From NCBI GenBank assembly GCA_002150815.3, contig NDFF03000128.1, positions 1 to 64,000 of the forward strand: a stretch of 64,000 bases of DNA. The letters run 5' to 3'. The position numbers were made by a program, and so were the translations under genes. How positions within the stretch are numbered: position 1 is the stretch's first letter; each line of letters starts with the position of its first letter. Below, one piece after another: positions 22,401 through 35,468 of this stretch. The notes below the pieces were generated by a model that was given only the letters and a program-made list of their open reading frames with translations, was not told the DNA's origin and made no database searches. The stretch is from Grammothele lineata (lineage: Eukaryota; Basidiomycota; Agaricomycetes; Polyporales; Polyporaceae).

Positions 22401-24667
22401 GAAGGACTGTACCGGCGCGCGCGTGCGCATATACGCATATAGCCATTCTTCGAAGTCTCCCTTGCACGACGCCACCTTCGTCAGACGCACGGCCGCTCGA
22501 AGGGGCAGCCACATGAGCGTGGGCGTGGGCGTGGACGCGTAGATTCGTGGGGACTCACACCCTCGCATTCCTCGCACAACGGGGCTCAGCGCCCGCGGAG
22601 GGGCTCACGGGCACGAGCAAACGTTCACACTGGGGAAAGGTTCGCCTCGCACGCACGCACGCACGCGCCCATCTGGTAGCGGCTCGCGATCGCGAATCCG
22701 GCACCCGCAAACGTGGCTGGCCCACATAGAGTCGTCGATCGCGAGTCGCGGCCGTTGCGTCACCGCCGCGCGCCCCACACGCCCACTGTGGAGGAGGGTG
22801 CAGTAATGTCTACTGGCTTCGCGCGCGATCGCCCTGCGCGGTGAGTGCATTCCCGGTGGGCGGGCGCGCCGCGCACCGCGATGCTTCCGCGCCCCCTGTG
22901 CCAGTTTGTGGTTTGCAGCTCGCCGAGCTCCTGGGGCGGCCCCTCGGCTTGCTCGGCCCGCGCCGCGCTCGGCCACAGGAGCTCGAGATCGTCATCGCGG
23001 GCGCAGGCAAGCTCAAGTAAGTAGCAGAGGCAGGCACCGGCGGCGCGATCGTGACGTGACCGTCAGCCTCGCGGCTCGCGGCGCGGTTCTTGCAGACCGT
23101 GCAAGTGAGTACAGAGGGAGACGATCCGGCCACCAGCAGCTTCACGGCGCGCCGTCGCGCGCGCGCGCACTCACCGCCGCGCTTGCTTATCGATCGTGCT
23201 GCAGAGTCCAATCGCGGGACATATGCACCCTCGGCGCACGCACGCACGCTCGCTCGCCCGCTGCCTCGCGCCGTAGTGCGTCCCGCCAGCGGAGCACATG
23301 GCGCGTTGCCATCGCCCGGGCGGAGGGGAACCACCGGGAGCACGTTCCGGGAGGCGGCACAGACTCGCACGGACGCACGCACCTCGGCGCAGCGATTGAT
23401 GGGCTCGCGCGCGCGCGATGGATGAGGATCGGAGCGCGAATGGGAATCAATGGGGATGACGGGGCACGCGCCGCGCGATCGAACGTCGGCATTCAGTCTG
23501 GATATGCTCGGTCGCAGTGTAGTGGCCTCGCGGTGCGCGAGATGGCAGGGAGGAAGGGCCCAGGGCGGAGGCCGCGTCCAGCGGCGCGATCGCAAGAGGG
23601 CGGGCGCGCGAGCGTGCGATGCGCGTCACGTAAGGCGGGGGAACGCGAGGGAGCGAGGGAAAGGGCCAGCCGCGGAGTATGGCCGCCATGGATGTCAGAT
23701 CGTCTCGCGCTGGGCTCGTGAGCGCGGTGGGGGGACCAGGGCGATGGACGGCGTGCGGGTGCGGACGCTGCACGCAGGCTGGCAGCTGGCCGCGACGGAT
23801 GGGGAAGACGGCCTGCCTGGCAGCCTGGCGCCGGAGAATGGCAGGGCCGTCGAGATTCTCACAGAGAACAGGAAGGCGTACATACAGGGTCCGTCGCGCG
23901 ATCGAGGACGGCCACAGCCTGGCTGCGAACGAGTGACGCGGGTGTTCAAAGCCCGAGACGCGATGAGGGCATTGGAAGCGCAGGGGAGGCTTGGACGTCG
24001 ACGAGAAGCTCGCGAAGAGCTCGGGCTCGCAGCGGCTCGGCGCCGTGCCTAACCTTGGGCACCGTACTGAGTACATACACAGCAGCCTTGGGTTTGGGTC
24101 CGCGCCGTCGGAGCTGGGCGCGATGGCGTCTTGCGACGGACGGGCGTGGTGACGGCAGAACGGGCCCGGAACAAACTCAATGTTCGGAGACGAGCGTCGA
24201 CGGCACCTGGCACGGGCTTTGGCAGGGATTCCCCTGCGCACGACGCGCCCGCGGCGGGCCTCTTCGGAGGCCCGTTACCTTCGCCCTCGCGCGCTCGCAT
24301 GTGTGACGCTGTGCCAGGGCGCGTCCTCCTCCTGAGGTCTCCGGCGGCTGGTCTGACGCCCCGTCGAGTGACCACCGCCGCGCGACCCACCACGGCGGAC
24401 GGCAGCGGGCGTCGCCGTCTTGCGCGGGGCGTGGCTAGAGCGAGGGCGGAGAGGCGCTGCGGGCGCCTGGCGGATTTGGAGAGAGGTGGGATCTACTTTT
24501 GAGCCGGAGGCGGATGGGCACCGGCGTTTGCCATCCAGACAAGTGTGGCGGAGCGTTCGTTCGGGTGGTCCCGATTATGAGGTTTGCTGAGGACGCGGCT
24601 GAGCAATCGATCGAAAACGGCAGGCAGTCTCCTGGGTTTTTATCATCACAACCAGCTGGCTAAAACT
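19444..24667. other. 5.2 kb GC-rich stretch, no supported gene
   Basis: Long open frames exist on both strands, but they arise from high GC and few stop codons: Arg/Ala/Pro-rich, no homology signal, both strands equally open. An isolated piece with good splice borders (22918-23014, ELEIVIAGAGKLK) could not be extended. A GCAC microsatellite lies at about 22648-22667, and CGATCG palindromes are unusually frequent at 22.7-24.6 kb. The tail of the Hsp70-like transcript presumably occupies the first few hundred bases. Confidence 0.5.
22648..22667 (+). repeat. (GCAC)n microsatellite
   Basis: A short tandem run of GCAC units in GC-rich noncoding DNA. No function is suggested by its context. Confidence 0.6.
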
Positions 24668-24673
24668 TATAAA
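24668..24673 (+). promoter_or_regulatory. TATA box of lactone oxidase gene
   Basis: TATAAA in TTATAAAGCC, 168 bp before the ATG, followed by a CT-rich leader with repeated TTCGCG words. Confidence 0.55.
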
Positions 24674-24841
24674 GCCTCCCAGCTCGCGCCATCCCATGCT
24701 GGCCACACCGCAGACTCGCGCTGCTTTCCTCGTTTGCGCTTGCGCTTTCGCTTCCTTCGCGTTCGCGTTCGCTGCTCGTCCTCCCCCCTTAATACCTGCT
24801 TGAGCTTCCGCTGCCCTCGCTGCCGCTTGTCTGCTCGCGCT

Positions 24842-27207
24842 ATGACGACCCCGACCGCACCCCGACCTACAGCTACGTCCACCTCTGACCCCGCGCTCGC
24901 CGCGACTACCGACGCGTCACATACACCGTCGACGAGCAAGCTGGCGCGCATGCCGCTCGAAACTCTCTACTCGCTTCTGGAGCCCATTACGGTCCGGGCG
25001 GATTCGCCGCGGGCAAAGTTCACGAACTGGGGCTTGAGCTTCACGTGCTCGCCGCTAGCGACGTTCGTGCCGTCGACGGAGGAGGAGTGCGCGCTGGTGC
25101 TGGAGCTGGCGCGGCGGGAGGGGAAGAGCGTGCGGGCCGCCGGAGTGGGCCACAGCCCGAGCGACCTGGCGTGCACGTCCGGGTTCATGTTGCGGACAGA
25201 GAGGATGGACAGAGTGCTCGAGGTGAGCGTCTAGCCCCTGCCCCGTCTCCGAGCGCCCGCACATCGCTATCTTGGGGCCATCCGGAGATCTCCGCGGCCG
25301 CGCCTCTCGCGCCTCGATCGGACGCTGTCATGACATGCAACGCCCTGGATCGATTCGTCATCGGTTCGATTCTCTGTAATGCCCGATCGACTCGGCCTGC
25401 CCTCCGTCCGTCATGGATCGATCCCGGCAACCCACGCACCTGTTCCGGGTCCCCGCGCTCGTCCCTGTCTCGAAATTGCTCACCGTTTCCCCTCGTACCC
25501 CGCAGGTTAACGCAGACAAACGTTATGTCGTCGCGCAGGCGGGCATCACCCTCAACGCCCTTCATGCCGCCCTCGCCGCCCATGGACTCGCCATGATCAA
25601 CCTGGGGTCCATCTCCGACCAGACCCTCGGCGGCGTCGTCACTACTGCCACCCACGGCACCGGCATCGACCACCCCGTCCTATCCATGCATGTCCGCGCC
25701 CTCTCACTCATGCTCGCCGACGGCTCTCGCGTCCGCTGCTCCCGCGATGAGAACTCGGATCTGTTCATGGCCTCCATCTGCGGCCTCGGCGCCACCGGCC
25801 TCATTCTCGATATCACCCTCAACGTCGCCCCCGCCTTCCGCCTCGAGGAGCGCCAGGAGAGCCGCTCCTTCGACGATTTCGTGCGCAACGTTCGCACCCT
25901 TGCGCACGCCGACAAGTTCGTGCGCTTTTGGTGGTTCCCCCAGGCGGACGCCGTTCGCGTTAGCTCCTTCCATGAGACGCTTGAGGTGCGTGTGAGCGTG
26001 CGGCGAGGCGGGACGAGCCCAGGGCGGCGCGCGCTCTCGTCCGCCTTCGTGTCTCTCCGTCTGCCATCGCGGTGCTGATCCACGGTCCATTTGTAATAGC
26101 CTACGAAGCCTGTCGCCTCCTGGCTGTGGCACTCCCTCGTTGGGTACCATTTCCTCCAGCTCATCCTGTTCCTGGGCCGTTACTTCTCCGTCTTCAACAT
26201 CTGGTATGGCCAGATCTCGGCATGGCTCATCTCGGCTCCTACCGTTGCCGTGGATGACAGCTATCGTATATTCAACCTAGATTGCAAGGTTCGTTGCCCC
26301 TGCGTTCTCCTCGCTCCCGCGGGGCGGCCTCTACGTGACTATATGCGCTTCTTGCTCACACGTTTCGCGCCCCGCTCCGCTACCCTTTTGCAGTATCCGC
26401 AGTACACGACCGAATGGGCGATACCATACGATCGCACAGAGCCTTGCCTCCAAGAGCTTCGCGCATGGTTGGACGAGGAGCTCACCAGCTCGTCTGGTCT
26501 CTGCCCGCATTGCACGCTCGAGGTCAGGTTTTCGGACGCGGACGACATCTGGCTCAGTCCCAGCAACGACCAGAAGACGTGCTGGATAGGCATTGTGCAG
26601 TACAAGTAAGCATATCTTCCACTTCCAGACGCCGCGATTACTCATCGTCGCTTTTTTTTTCTTTCCTTTACCGCGTCTTCGTCATTCTCCGTTCCCTCCG
26701 CCCCGTCGTTCCGACCACATCGTGTTCGCTTGTGCGTCTGTCTTCGGCGTCCGCCACTCGTCCACCCGATCTGTCCCTCGCTTGCCCCTCGTGGCTGATA
26801 TTCGCTTTACCCTCGGCCGCTGCCTACTCGCTTCCGACCTTCTCGCTCTCCCTCCTACGCGCCTATGCACCGCCGTGTCGTCATCGTTCACACCCCCGCC
26901 TCAATCCGTTCTCTATCCACCACACTCTCTGCGCCGCAGGCCGTACGGGCTCAACGTTCCCTACCGGAAGCTCTTCGCGCGCTTCGAGGAGATCGTGCTG
27001 CGCCACGCCGGCAAGCCGCACTGGGCGAAGGCCCACCCGCTCCGTCCCGAGGGGCTCCGCGCGATGTACCCCCGCTTCGACGACTTTGTGCGCGTGCTCG
27101 AGGACGTCGACCCCCAGGGCGTGTTCCGTAACCCGTACGTCGACCGGCATATCTTTGGCAAGACCGGCGAGGGTTACGGCGCGCGTGTATTCAAGCGCGA
27201 GTACTGA
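24842..27207 (+). CDS. ALO1: D-arabinono-1,4-lactone oxidase
   Basis: This FAD enzyme oxidises D-arabinono-1,4-lactone to D-erythroascorbate, the fungal ascorbate analogue; in yeast it is at the mitochondrial outer membrane. Five exons in correct phase: 24842-25222, 25506-25985, 26100-26288, 26394-26605 and 26940-27207. The VAO-type FAD domain starts near residue 65 (LSFTCSPLATFVPSTEEE). VRAAGVGHSPSDLACT contains the His that carries covalent flavin in relatives, and TTATHGTGIDHPVLS completes the FAD site. The C-terminal ALO domain has SYRIFNLDCKYPQYTTEWAI and the conserved HWAK motif in GKPHWAKAH, ending near VFKREY. The N-terminal 40 residues are Thr/Pro/Ser-rich and not conserved. The last intron is 334 nt, far longer than usual here. 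Confidence 0.95.
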
Positions 27208-30200
27208 GCTGCGCCGCTCTGCCCGCCAATCCTCTGGTCCCGCGCCTGTCCTCATCTTCCGGCAGAGCCATATCATCTTCCCGCCCCTCGCCTCTCCAGG
27301 CCTTCCGGATGGAGCGCTTGACTTTCCACGGTGCACCGCCCGCTCGAGCTGCGCTGTTCTTGGACCCATCACTCTTCCACACGTGCGGGCCACACTCCCC
27401 ACTAGCATGACGCAGTCATCGTCACTGTCCGGAAAGACGGCGACGATGTACTACAAAGACAGCTCATCCTCCCGTACCCGGCGGAGTAGTGCCCCGACTT
27501 CCCGTTTCGTCATCTCTTGCCATCGAACCGACCAGCACTGCCTGCAACCTGTGTCTTTTCATTGCGTCCCGAGCCACTCCATGTTCGAAGCATCTATCAC
27601 CGAGTATCTCTCCCACTCTTGTCTCCACTCATCTCCCTCATAGTGTCATCATGCCGGTCTTGCCTACGGTACCTTCCACCGGAGTCGTACTGGAATACGT
27701 GCTAATGTCTCGCCTGCCCTCCATCATCCCCGCGCCCTCCTCTCCTCGTCCGTGCACGCGGTAATAGTTCGCCTTATACGTCCTAGATCCTAATTCGCGG
27801 AGATGCTCTCTAATGGCCCGTACTGTACTACCGTTACACCGTCATCCATCGTCCGTCACCCGTCCCGCGACTAAGTTCCCCCAGCGGGGAACCCCCGTTA
27901 TTTGCTCTATAGCCGCTTGGTCTGTTCCGCCCCGCCCGGCCTCCTCACGCTGTACATCCGCGCGCGTGCGCCTGCTGTATTCTGTACGTTTTTATACAAT
28001 CCGTCGTTCCCGTAGTGGTTTTCCCCAAAGGCCGCTCTTTCTACTCTATCTCTATATGTTCCATCACGCAACCCATCGCGTCTACTCCAAGACAGCGCTG
28101 CCTGGCGGTCCCACCTCCCTCGCCTAAAATTGTCTTTCGCGTGGTGGGTGGGACCCTCGGCGGTCATCAGCGTCGTATATCAGTCGTCGTGTGGTGCGGC
28201 CGGATCTCCCTTGCTGTGCGCACCCTCGCACTAACCACGAGCGCGCGATCTGCGCGGTAGTGCCAACCCTTCGAGGGAAAAAGGTGTGGCATTGTACTAA
28301 GTACGCAGGAGACGCTCGGTGTGGCCACATAGTAGACGCCTCCGCAGCCGGGTGCACTGTGTCCTGCGCAGCGTAAGCCGGGTCCCTCTGTGGCTGAGCG
28401 CCGTCGGGCTGCCTTTCAGTGAACTTGTGAGTATGCGCCATTCTTGTGTCCCACGGGTTATACTCAAGGTGCTGTAAGTGGGCTGCACGCATAGACGAAT
28501 ATGTACTGACGTCCCTGCGAACGTGCGCTCAGAGGACGCAACCGCACTTCGCACCCCGCCGCTGCCCCACTCGCGCTTGATGACTTCTCGCGCCAGCTTC
28601 GAATTCGAACCAACGAGTTCGATCCGCCGCGAAAGGTCCGTATCACGTCGGAGGTCCCCGCGACATGCGTGCGAGTGTGGGGAGTCGAGTGCGAGCGCGC
28701 GCGCGCACGGCTCGCCGTCTGCGGATAACAAACACTCAGGCTCATGCGCGCGTCCGGAAGTAATGTGTGGCATGGGCTGGCATCGAGATCTCTTCGACCT
28801 GGACGCACACGCGCACGTCGCGCACATCGAGCCCGACGCGCTAGGACGCAATCGGCCTGCTGTGCGATGATACTGCATCGCTCGCAGCGCCGCTGGGCAG
28901 CACCGAGGGCCGGCGCGGGAAGCCGCGCGAACTTTTCGAACTTGGCGTCATCTAGGTCCTCGCTCAGCTGGAGGGCAGGAGGCTACAGGCAGGCATGCGG
29001 TGGCGTTGCCGCACACGACGCTACGCCTTGGCTTGTCGAATCTGGCGCGACGATCTCTGCGCGGGCCCGCCCCGGGACCCATGCGCCCCATCATGAGTTC
29101 GTTCTTGGTGTGTCTGGTGTCTGTCGGCGACATCCGCTGTACCATACAATAGATTCCATGATATCCGCCCTTGGGTTCTAGACCGCCGTGCGTTGCAGCG
29201 GCACTGACTCATGATCCGCTGAGCACTCCGACTCGTCTGCACATTTGGACGCGGATGTTTGCGAGCGTCGACGTCATCGGAGGGGTGGCGGGCCGATTGC
29301 CGTGCTCGTTCGCGGTCTCGGGCCACGATCTCGATCTCCCCCTTGGGATCTTGCTGCGTGTGCGGCGGTAAGGGGAGGGCTAGAACTCGCGTCATGAGCA
29401 TTACTACACACGGCGTGCGTGATTACGGCGCCGACAACGCAACGTAGGCGCGATCGCGACGACTCGACGACGCCCCGGAAGAACATTAGGAGAACGTGGA
29501 TGAATAAGACCGGATATACATACGACGTCGGACATGAATCATCCGCTGGCGTGCGTTCGTGTAAGCAGATGTGGCCAAGAGGCGCACCGAGAACATGACG
29601 ACATCCACACGAGGGGCCACGAGTTCAGTCCAGGTCAGTTCGAATTCGTGAGCCCGACGTCGACCGCTTCGCTTGTCCACAGTTCTCGGGTACCGTCGAG
29701 CTTTCTTCGTGCGTCAGCCGGTGCTGGAATGTCCCAAAATCCATCTACCCTGACCACACCCTGAGTTCGCCCTGAAGTTCATTACACGCGACCCTCCCGG
29801 TCGCGCGAACGCGCCGTCTATATTCGTGAGCCCCTGCATGCCCATCAGCTCACTCGTGTGTCCACAATTCGTCCAGCACACCGCATTCCGTGCCAACCCC
29901 GCCTTCTCCCCGCCCATGCGGCGGTCCGCGTACGTAGGCGGCGCGGCGCCCGCGTACGTACGAGAGGGGCCACCATCACGATCCACGGACCTGTCGGGCT
30001 GCGTGCGCCCGCCGCTGCCACCAGCCAGCGCCGTGCGAAGGTTCCCGGACGGCTTCGAAAACAAGACTCTCTCGCACGGGGACCTCCCCGCGTGCGAGAG
30101 TAGCGGAGTAGCAGCGGGTGGCGCAGGAGGTCGACGGTCCGCGGCGATGACTCCCGGGCTTGTTTAGCTTCGCTTATGCGTTTGTGTTTGCGCTAGCGTC

Positions 30201-32249
30201 GGCTATCCCCTGGGGTGCTGTAGCAGGCGATATAGACCGGTCGAGGTGAGGACATGCCGGCCGTATGTTGCTGTTTCGCTCTCGATATAAACACGAAAGT
30301 TACGAGGTGCGGCGCCATGCTCGGAAATTCGTACCGGCTGTTCACGATAGTTTAGCACGCCACACCTCCGCACGGAAAGTTGAAAGACTCGAACACTGAT
30401 GCTGTCTGTCAGACGTGCGGCTGCGGCCCAGCCGCGCTTCCGTTGGATATTCCGCCGGTGCGTTAACGTCAACCTGGTACTCATTCCAAGGAGGGATGTA
30501 CAGACCTGCCGCACGCCTGGAAGAAGCTTGCCACGAGCGTCCTAGTACGCCTGCCAGTTCAGCGTCCACCGACATACGTACTTCCTGCCGCTAGGCACAT
30601 GCGCATGTACAGTCCGCGAACGCTTAACCCCAACAGGGTTGAGCCGGAAGACACCCACACCCCATGAAGGCCGGTACCCCCGCCTTGTCCCAGCCCACGT
30701 TCATATCCGCTCCCCGGGCGGTGTCTTATCGTCTTCGACGTCGGGTGCCCGGCCTGGAAGCCCCACTCCCGCATACGCAGGTGGCGGGCCCGCAAGGGCA
30801 CTCGCCGAGCCCTTCCCAGATGCGGGTGCACACCCAAGCCCTCAGGGCCCCCCAAAGCAGAGGCTTCAGAGCTTCACGCGCCACACAACAGCACACGATG
30901 CCTCGCGGGTTCGGGTGCACCCGGCGTTGCCAGTGCGCATCCGCGCGGCGGCCTGCTGACAGCAAGTGTCTTGTCCACGTTCAAACGTTCACTGTCCGCG
31001 CCCGCCGCTCGGGACCCGTGCACCATCCGCCGTGCGCCGCGGCGCGCCCGGGCACCCGTTACGGTGGCGGCGGCGTCGCAGAAGGCAGCTGCGTCCCGCT
31101 GGACAGCACCCACCGCGCTCGCCCGTATGTACATACGCCCGCCCGCGAAGCTCGCGCGCCCTGTGGCGTCCCCGCCGGAGGCTGCTTCCCCGCGACGCTA
31201 CTCATGCTCGAGATGTGGGGGAGCGAACCAGGGTCGGTGCGCCTGGTCCAGTGAGCGGGAGCGTATTAGTGCCATACCGCACGCGACCCCGCGCGCGGAA
31301 CTTCGAATGCCTGTGGGGACCTTGGGATGACCTAGGACCGGGAATCCGTCATCGTGTATCAGCCCAACGGTGTCCAACAGGGCTGGGACTCGGGGACGCC
31401 GCGCGGACGAGGTTGCAACAGAGGCGCGCTCAGCCTTGAGGCACGTCGCTCCGTCCGTGTGCGCTGCAGCGCGGACGGGCAGACGCCAGCCCGAGCACCG
31501 GCCTTGGACTGCGCTATTCGGATGGTAGGCTGGCGGGGCTAACGGCATAATGGTCCAGCGGTCCGCGGAGCCCGGCATGGCACGCTCGTCCACCTCCTGG
31601 CGAGACGGGCGGCCGTGCCGGGCGAGGCCAACGTCTACCGTGAAATTATACGACGCCAGTTGCTTGCAAGCACTGAATGCCCGGGGGAGCGCCAGGCTAC
31701 GTCGGGCACGTTGGCGTATGAACACAACGGCGTCCAACGCCGGACAAATGTCCACACCGAGGAACACCTGAGCGCAAATACGCAGGCGCACTTGCGGATA
31801 GCCTATGTTACGCCACAGGGCGTGCGGGACGAGCCCGCCGCGTGGCTGGGGTGACCTCCTTCCGCTACTGTCGTTGGCTGGAAGCGACTGTGCAGGCAGG
31901 CGGGGCTATGTTGCCATGGCGTGGTGATGAGCTAATGAGAACTTGTTGTTACATTACGCCGATACCTGTTCCGTTCCCATAAGCCCGCCCTCGTGGCGGA
32001 CCCCTACCGCAGCAATTCTGTCGAGGAAACAAGACATAAGACACCCAGGACGCTAGACCACTCCGGAGCGGCCGGAATATGTGAAGTCTGGTGAGTGCGC
32101 CACACGTCGTACCAGTCGTCCGCCCGTCATCTGCAGAGTGGGAATCCCGGGGTTTGAAAAGGAGCATGTGGTGTACGGACAATGTGTCGTCTGCGGGCGA
32201 ACTCAGATATTGCTGGACCGTCTTCTCGCCTTGTAGATCGGATCAGGGC
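27208..32249. other. 5.0 kb without a supported gene
   Basis: After the lactone oxidase 3' region, this GC-rich stretch contains only chance-like open frames with no consistent splicing. A short piece at about 28,510-28,640 (LRIRTNEFDPPRK) looks protein-like but has a stop just upstream and no partner exon. No repeat family or transposase was recognised. Confidence 0.5.
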
Positions 32250-33839
32250 TCAGAGCCCTAGTTGTTCACGGATGGACTGCTTGACCATCCGCTCGTATTC
32301 CTACATCAAGCATGTTCCCTGCGTCAGCTTCGAGAAGATCATGGAAGCCGGCGGAAGGCGCACCGCCCGGTTGTCCCGGTAGAGCTTGCAGCAGTCGATG
32401 TTCGCACCACTCTCCAGGTTTGGTTCTGCACGCGGGACGTGTGCGCGAACAGTGTGAGTCCAACATCACCCGGTGGACAGGCCCAGCCATCACGTATGAA
32501 GGCACAAAAATGACGGTGACAGGGTTCCCAATAGATCGTCAGACAGGTCGCAGCGAGGCGAAGCGAAAAGATGAGCAGAAATACGGAGTGTCAGTGACCG
32601 CGAGCGAAAAAGAACGGAAGGGAACACCGCGCCAGGCACGCGCGAGGGGCGGTGGTCGAAGGGTGGGCGCACCTGCCAACATCGAGATCACGCTGAGAAT
32701 GACTTTCTCGACGCTCTGAACGGGACTCCAGCGCTCGGAGGCTTGCTCGTACATGGTGGGATCGTCTCCGGGCGTGTGCAGGATGGAGATGCAGACCGTC
32801 CCATCCGGATAGACTGGCGAATTTTGAGAGCGTCAGGCATCGGCACGGCGAAGCACCACAGCGGCAAAGTTGTACGAGCGCATATGTTTGAAGAAAACGT
32901 TTGTTTGTCATTTGGGGCGTGTGGTCACGGAGCGCGGGATAAAGAGGGAAGGAGTCAGTACGATGCGACGTGATAGGATAGTCAGAAGGCGGCTCGCGCA
33001 TATCTATCGCATCTCACAGCGCCAGGAAAGACATAAGATGAGTGACTAGACGCGAGGTCGGCGGCATGGCACACTTGGCCGCAGCGTGTCCATGAGCAAC
33101 CGGCAGTCGTGGCCCATGGGGCAAAGAGAAGCGGCAGGTAAATGCATCCGCGCGGGGGTGGTAGCGCATCTATCCAACATGACTTACCGTTGGGGTGGAA
33201 CAGCGGGGGGTCAAACTTCATCTTGAACGGTGATAGGGGGTAGTCGGACGGCTAGTGGTGCGGGCGTGCCGTTGCGGAGCAATGTGCATACACGTGGGTG
33301 AACGACAGATACGGAAGGTACGTGCCATCATGTGCGAGTGAGGGGCGTCGGAGGGAGTAGAGACGAACATGTGTGTGGTTGAACACGAATGAGTGCAGGG
33401 CAAGGAAACGAGGGCGCTAGACATTAGCAGATGAATTGGCGCAGAGACATACAGAATACGTACAAATGTCAAGATAGCGGGGAAGACACCGCCCTCAAAA
33501 GGAGTATCCTTGGGGCCTACGATGAGGGCCTCCCATGTGAAAAAATCGGACTCGGAGACGGGGCCTGCCCGGTGGATGATTCGGAGACAGCACGGGGTGA
33601 GGACGGAGCGCAGTCAGCGCCGCGCCGAGGAACAGTTTGAAGATGCCGTACCGGCAGTAAACATCCCATCGGGTGCTCCTTTTTGCAGAAAATGGTGTAT
33701 GGAAGTTTAGGGCATTGAGTGAGTGTCGGCCGTCGGAGAGCCGTGAGTGGAACGCGGAGTGGGTGGACAGACCTTGGGAGGTGAGTTGTTTGTACTCGGT
33801 CATAAGCCGCCGGAGAGCCGTTGCACTTCTCGCGTTCAT
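32250..33839 (-). CDS. UBC7: Ubiquitin-conjugating enzyme E2, UBC7/UBE2G2 type
   Basis: E2 of the ER-associated degradation pathway: it carries ubiquitin on a catalytic cysteine and works with membrane RING ligases. Seven exons give exactly 170 codons plus stop: 33773-33839, 33652-33678 (27 nt), 33464-33564, 33188-33251, 32673-32813, 32364-32425 and 32250-32300. The protein runs from [19 protein letters not shown] through [37 protein letters not shown] and HPN to [14 protein letters not shown], which holds the catalytic Cys and the acidic loop that marks the G2/UBC7 subfamily. [19 protein letters not shown] follows, and the end is EQLGL. Length matches the family (about 165-170). All key residues are present. 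Confidence 0.97.
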
Positions 33840-35468
33840 ATCGGTCGGTTAGAGGAGAAACGTGGACACAAAAGATGAAAGGCCGTGTGAGAAGCTAAGG
33901 GAGGCAGAGCGAGATGGGCGTTGTGAGCAGCCACCGTGACCGAGAACGAGGAGCACGGCGGAGGCGCAAGGACGCCGGCGATCTCTTGGTCACCGGCCAC
34001 GAGGCACCACCGCTAACGCCCGGCCAACCGGCCCGCACCTCGGCCCCGCCCGGGGCGGTGTGGCCGGAAACAAGGTTGTGTTTGGGTTTCTTGCTCGTCA
34101 TCCGCTGCCTCGTCCGCAACAACCAAAGACCGCGCAAGAGTCAGGGGGCGCGACCATGGGGCACTCATCACCCGAGCTTCCGCCATCGCCGGCATGTCTC
34201 AGCGAGACCGTTCGCGCGCGGCCGCGCCCCCTGCTCGTCGTCTTCTTCATTGAATCGACTCAGTTTTTTTGGTCGTTACGACGTTCTCCCCCCAATCGAC
34301 CCGCAGAATGCACATGGATCCACAGGTGCAAGGCAGCCTCGCGACCGAACTCAATCAAGCGTGGTCTTGCCTGGAACGGAAGTGCGATACCATGCACACC
34401 TTCTGAACCGTTCGCGCCGCGAAGTTTTTCTTTCTTTCCGTCCACCGCGCGCCGTACTAGTATGCATCCGGATACGAGCAGTTTTCGCCGCCAACTGTGA
34501 CTGCGCCCAGCGATGGCTCACATGGTCCGGTCCGCGGAGGCGAATGCGCCCCGGCCAGCCTCGGACTCCGCGATACCTGCCAAAACAATCTTAGGGCGTT
34601 CGAGTCCGGCATCCTGGCGCAAGCTGTACTGGCGTGCTCCACCCTAGGCATCCAGCGCGAGAGCACGTCTCGCAAATAGCGCGGCGGTATGCCTACGCGC
34701 GCCACGACAGGCGTCGTTACACCTGTCGAGAGTGCGATCGGACGTCTTCCAGGCCGCCGACATTTTCAGGGCAGCCGCCACTGGCTATCACGGTCGCTCG
34801 CGCTGTGCTGCGATCTTCGTTTCCAGCGTTTGGAGCTTCTCTTGCCGCACATCCCCCGCCCACCCGAAAACGGTCGAGAGGCTACTGGTATTCCGTCCCT
34901 AGGCCGTCGTGGAGGGCTGGAAACTGGGTGTAGAGTTCTTGAAGAGGTCATCCGTTACCAGCATCGTGTGTACACTAACCGCATGCAGCAATGAGTTGAC
35001 CGGCCATTGTACTCGACCTCATCCAGGACCAGCCACTCACCCAGCCTGAAGCAAGTCGCAGGTACCTTGCGAACAAACGGGTAGCATATGGAAATCGAGC
35101 CGGCCAGTACATCTTCCTTCGTGCCGACGATGAAGGTCCTATGTGAAAGCGACCGGGGCCATGACGCACTTGGTACACGCGGCCACTCCGTGTGCCTCGC
35201 CCTGTCTGTAGCCGGAGCCGGAGCCGTGAACGATCGCACAGAGCCTTGACAAACGCCACCGCCAGACAAGCTCTTCGTGTCGGGACGCCTGCCGACGGCG
35301 GCTGTCGCAGCTGACGGTCATGGGGGTGTTGCTGGGGTGCAATAATCGTACAGAAGGCTTGCATAATACAAATTCACGACGCGACGGCCCCCAAACGCAC
35401 ACATTGTGCGCGCACGACGCGGGTAGTGGCTTCTCTCGCAAGTTTTGAACCCCGCCCCCGGCCCCGCA
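33840..35468. other. 1.6 kb intergenic, no gene seen
   Basis: This lies between the start of the minus-strand UBC7 gene and the 3' end of the minus-strand RNA polymerase III subunit gene. It contains the UBC7 promoter. Open frames on both strands are Arg/Pro-rich and show no splice-consistent protein. Confidence 0.5.

Noticed and set aside
22918..23014. Exon-like piece LAELLGRPLGLLG...GAGKLK with acceptor and GTAAGT donor
   Set aside because: The only upstream exon candidate (ATG at 22806) has the wrong phase, and no downstream exon continues it.
22806..23721. Long open frames on both strands in GC-rich DNA (up to 271 codons)
   Set aside because: Arg/Ala/Pro-rich, overlapping on both strands, no motifs and no phase-consistent splicing; expected from high GC and few stops.
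28510..28640. Protein-like stretch LRIRTNEFDPPRK
   Set aside because: A stop lies just upstream, with no start, partner exon or recognised family.
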